From Enchytraeus crypticus (lineage: Eukaryota > Annelida > Clitellata > Enchytraeida > Enchytraeidae): DNA of 64,000 bases. The stretch covers positions 401,501-465,500 of the forward strand of contig CAJHZI010000513.1 in assembly GCA_905160935.1 (NCBI GenBank), given 5' to 3'. The position numbers and the translations under genes are program-made. The notes beneath the pieces are model-generated. The model worked only from the letters and a program-made list of their open reading frames with translations. It was not told the origin of the DNA and made no database searches. Positions 62,324-64,000 of this stretch are shown piece after piece. Each line of letters starts with the position of its first letter. The first letter of the stretch is position 1.

Positions 62324-64000
62324 CATATTATGATATATTAATTTTAATATATCCATTGCCGCATTCGAAATTTGGCTATGGAGAAGAATGACGATAATCA
62401 AATGGTCTGAAGGGAGAGAGAGAGATCGAGAGAGAGAGATAAAGAGAGAGAGAGAGAGCGAGAGAGAGAGAGAAAGGAGATGTTTCAGCAAGTATTGTTA
62501 GCTTGTCCCGAAATGATTCGATACATGCGCCAACAATTATCTGAAATAAATCTAAATGAAATAGCAACTCTTTTAAAATTCATTAAACTCAATAAAGTTA
62601 GACTTTAAAAGTTTAATACTTAACCCTACTTAAATGTATTAAGAACTAGGAAGAAGAGCTGGATAGGACACATCCTAAGGGGGGAAGGTCTATTAGAAGA
62701 GGACATAGAAGGTAGAATGGAAGGAAAAAAGAGGCAGGGGCAGGTCGAGATTAGGTATGTTAGATGATTTAAAGACTCACTCATATGTGGAAATGACGAG
62801 GCAGGAGGACGACAGAGAAGAGTGGAAGCGTTATATACCATGGACCTGCCAGTAGGCAGTGCACTAAGAGAGAGAGAGAGAGAGAGACTTACTCCTCCAT
62901 CGATGTTGATCAGGCTGTAGGCCCATGGGGCGATGGCTACCACTCGCCTGTCTGTAGCACCAATACTCCAGGCGGTCCAGGCTCTCTGCAGGGTCATACA
63001 AATAGGAACTGTGTATATTGTATATATTGTGTATATAGTATATATTGTATATATTGTGTATATTGTATATATTGTGTATATAGTATATATTGTGTATATT
63101 GTGTATATTGTATATATTGTGTATATTGTGTATATTGTGTATATTGTGCATATTGTGTATATTGTATATATTGTGTATATTGTGTATATTGTGTATATTG
63201 TGTATATTGTGTATATTGTGTATATTGTGTATATTGTGCATATTGTGTATTTGTATAAATTGTGTAAATTGTGTATATTGTGTATATTGTTTATATTGTG
63301 TATATTGTGTATATTGTGTATATTGTTTATATTGTGTATATTGTGCATATTGTGCATATTGTGTATATTGTGTATATTGTGTATATTGTGTATATTGTGT
63401 ATATTGTGTATTTTGGCTGAAGCCAGTGGCGATGTCGGTAAGATATTCGACCACGGATCAGTATATGCGGGTTCATATCCTGGGCTCGCCCGTCACTGAT
63501 ATGGCTTTCGAGTGAGGAAACTGAAGTTAACAATAGCTTTAACAGCTTTAATGCAGAATAATGATTAGATTTATTGGATTAATTACCTACTATCATTGGA
63601 TATCCTATATGATACCATATAACAATGATATCATATGATACGTGAAGTAATGTATTTTGAGCTACTTCAGATTTAGTGAGATGTCTAAGAGACAGACTTG
63701 AGCCACTTCATAATTAATCAAAACATGATTTAAAAATTGGTGCGAGGAATGGGGAGAGAGAGAGAGATAGAATGAACAATTAAATGACTAAAAAGTTGTA
63801 GAGAGTGAGATTTGTGTGTATGTGTAGGTGTTTGTATGTGTGTCTGTGTGTGTATAAGAGGAGAGTGAGAGAGAGAGAGAGTGAGAGAGAGAGGGATTTT
63901 GATTGAAAGTGAAAAATTAAATATCAATTAAATGTAAACCTTTGATAGTCCAAAGACAGCGAATCTCTGAATATCAGCCTCTGGAACTCTGATCTTTGCA
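55247..64000 (-). CDS. PhoPQ-activated pathogenicity-related / AprA-like protein, gene B (5' part beyond window)
   Basis: The last ten exons are present: 63940-64000 (cut by the edge), 62893-62985, 62042-62174, 61182-61299, 59932-60019, 58914-58952, 58047-58141, 56741-56825, 55803-55868, 55247-55369. They join in frame to 299 aa plus stop. Exon order and all phases equal gene A exons 6-15, and lengths are identical except exons 12 (95 against 92) and 13 (85 against 94). Conserved features: FAVFGLSK then RAWTAWS at the nucleophile elbow, GGWSFALNPYW, GDEFFLVDDNHNWW, MLPNAEHTM and the C-terminal CTDAESCWGF. Gene A has GASKRGW where gene B has GLSKRAW; the Ser, Asp and His are all kept. It is a tandem paralogue about 4.6 kb upstream of gene A on the same strand. 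Function is inferred from family only. Confidence 0.93.
55470..55610 (+). mobile_element. GAT-tailed retroelement (family 4), 3' part
   Basis: gagtctcaaataggagaatgg, gaggatttgaggcagtctat and cgtatcccgaccctgg, ending in gatgataatgat. It lies in the last-but-one gap of gene B exons. Confidence 0.75.
56276..56490 (+). mobile_element. GAT-tailed retroelement (family 4), longer copy
   Basis: The head tgtgcccggggtggcgagg, then catggactgcacgtatag, the tail ccctagttaaactgggaatc and a (GATGAT)n end. It lies in a gene B intron. Confidence 0.75.
57278..57321. repeat. (GA)n microsatellite
   Basis: A pure GA run with a single TGA interruption near its end, in a gene B intron. Confidence 0.97.
59262..59400 (+). 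mobile_element. retroelement head fragment (family 4-like)
   Basis: agtgttatgtccgggttgc followed by gactgcatgtgccgtaaaag and gcgacaaagaactaag, like the start of the copies at 40050 and 56276. A further copy of the head lies at about 60432-60500. Confidence 0.6.
59565..59745 (-). mobile_element. SINE-like repeat family 3, inverted
   Basis: On the minus strand it carries the atatctatcacttttaatgc block of family 3. On the plus strand ggttcgaatcccagccgcgc is an excellent B-box, showing that the family is tRNA-like at one end. Confidence 0.6.
59765..59915 (+). mobile_element. tRNA-derived SINE (family 1), near-complete
   Basis: gtcggtaagatactcgaccg, ggggttcaaatcctggactc and gagtgaggaaactgacgcta. 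It ends about 15 bp before a gene B exon donor region. Confidence 0.85.
61343..61452 (+). mobile_element. tRNA-derived SINE (family 1), abutting a 9-bp array
   Basis: gctggagccagtgacgatgt to tcgctttcgaatggggaaac. The SINE 3' end passes directly into the 9-bp minisatellite that follows. Confidence 0.85.
61455..62010. repeat. 9-bp minisatellite (ACACATGAG)n
   Basis: About 55-60 copies of gagacacat-type units with variants (gagacatat, gtgacacat). It fills the gene B intron between exons 8 and 9. Because the period is a multiple of three it creates long SHVSHV and CLMCLM open frames that are not genes. Confidence 0.95.
62178..62322. repeat. (TA)n microsatellite with TACTGTATA interruptions
   Basis: It lies right beside gene B exon 8 (acceptor at about 62175), so the TA tract is in the place of the pyrimidine tract. 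Confidence 0.95.
62410..62477. repeat. GA-rich microsatellite
   Basis: Interrupted GA repeats in a gene B intron. Confidence 0.9.
62636..62890 (+). mobile_element. LINE C-terminal coding remnant and 3' end with (GA)n tail
   Basis: The plus strand encodes a decayed version of a LINE C-terminal motif (SWIGHILRGEGL, EGRMEGKKRQGQ, then a stop) followed by tataccatggacctgccagt, aggcagtgcactaa and (GA)n. The (GA)n runs up to the gene B exon 7 donor. Confidence 0.8.
63004..63411. repeat. 9-bp minisatellite (TGTATATTG)n
   Basis: About 45 copies with variants (tgtgcatat, tgtttatat) in the gene B intron between exons 6 and 7. It directly abuts a family 1 SINE on its right. The YTIYTI and CILCIL open frames are artefacts of it. 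Confidence 0.95.
63412..63545 (+). mobile_element. tRNA-derived SINE (family 1)
   Basis: ggctgaagccagtggcgatg through tcgcccgtcactgatatgg to gaggaaactgaagttaac. It starts at the very end of the 9-bp array. Confidence 0.85.
63750..63900. repeat. GA and TG microsatellites
   Basis: gagagagagagatag, gtgtgtatgtgtaggtg and a second GA run, next to the partial gene B exon. Confidence 0.9.

Noticed and set aside
62626..63515. Open frames NIHNIH, YTIYTI and CILCIL
   Set aside because: Same cause: a 9-bp minisatellite plus flanking SINE and LINE sequence.

Overview
The window reads as nuclear DNA of an animal, probably an aquatic invertebrate. It is AT-rich, has many GT-AG introns of about 0.3-2.5 kb, TATA boxes at plausible distances from start codons, abundant tRNA-like SINEs, LINE 3' ends and a mariner/Tc1 remnant. 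I cannot fix the phylum. No prokaryotic operon structure, rRNA gene, CRISPR array or true tRNA gene was seen.

Left part (about 2.0-14.1 kb, minus strand): one two-exon gene for a giant secreted repetitive protein, nominally about 3,500 residues. A signal-peptide exon is followed by a Cys cluster and a perfect heptad helix, then about 5 kb of 21-residue Pro/Thr/Lys/His repeats, then about 4.4 kb of His/Lys/Asp/Thr/Val repeats built from 20-residue modules, and a Thr/Ser-rich tail with two Cys. The frame is broken in several places. Two zones (7.2-7.7 and 8.85-9.9 kb) carry dense single-base indels that look more like uncorrected sequence than gene death.

Middle (14-33.6 kb): mostly gene-poor, repeat-rich DNA. 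It holds one isolated GC-normal coding-like block at 17.5 kb and a 40-bp tandem repeat with inserted GGCCTA motifs. At 25.5-29.8 kb there is a minus-strand cluster of snoRNA-like elements: two copies each of two C/D families, three copies of one H/ACA-like family, and a possible third mini C/D pair. One C/D guide matches a conserved large-subunit rRNA segment. Exon-like ends near 26.2 and 31.6 kb suggest a snoRNA host gene.

Right part (33.6-64 kb, minus strand): two tandem paralogous genes of the PhoPQ-activated pathogenicity-related / AprA-like family (PF10142). Gene A is complete: 15 exons whose 1,488 nt join in frame to 495 aa, with signal peptide, TATA box and poly(A) signal. Gene B is cut by the window edge, and its last ten exons (299 aa) match gene A in order and phase. 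Their introns hold most of the mobile DNA: mariner, SINEs, minisatellites and AT/GA microsatellites. The 4.6 kb between them holds a LINE reverse-transcriptase remnant, TC-rich DNA and a roughly 0.95-kb element with terminal inverted repeats and a very GC-rich core.
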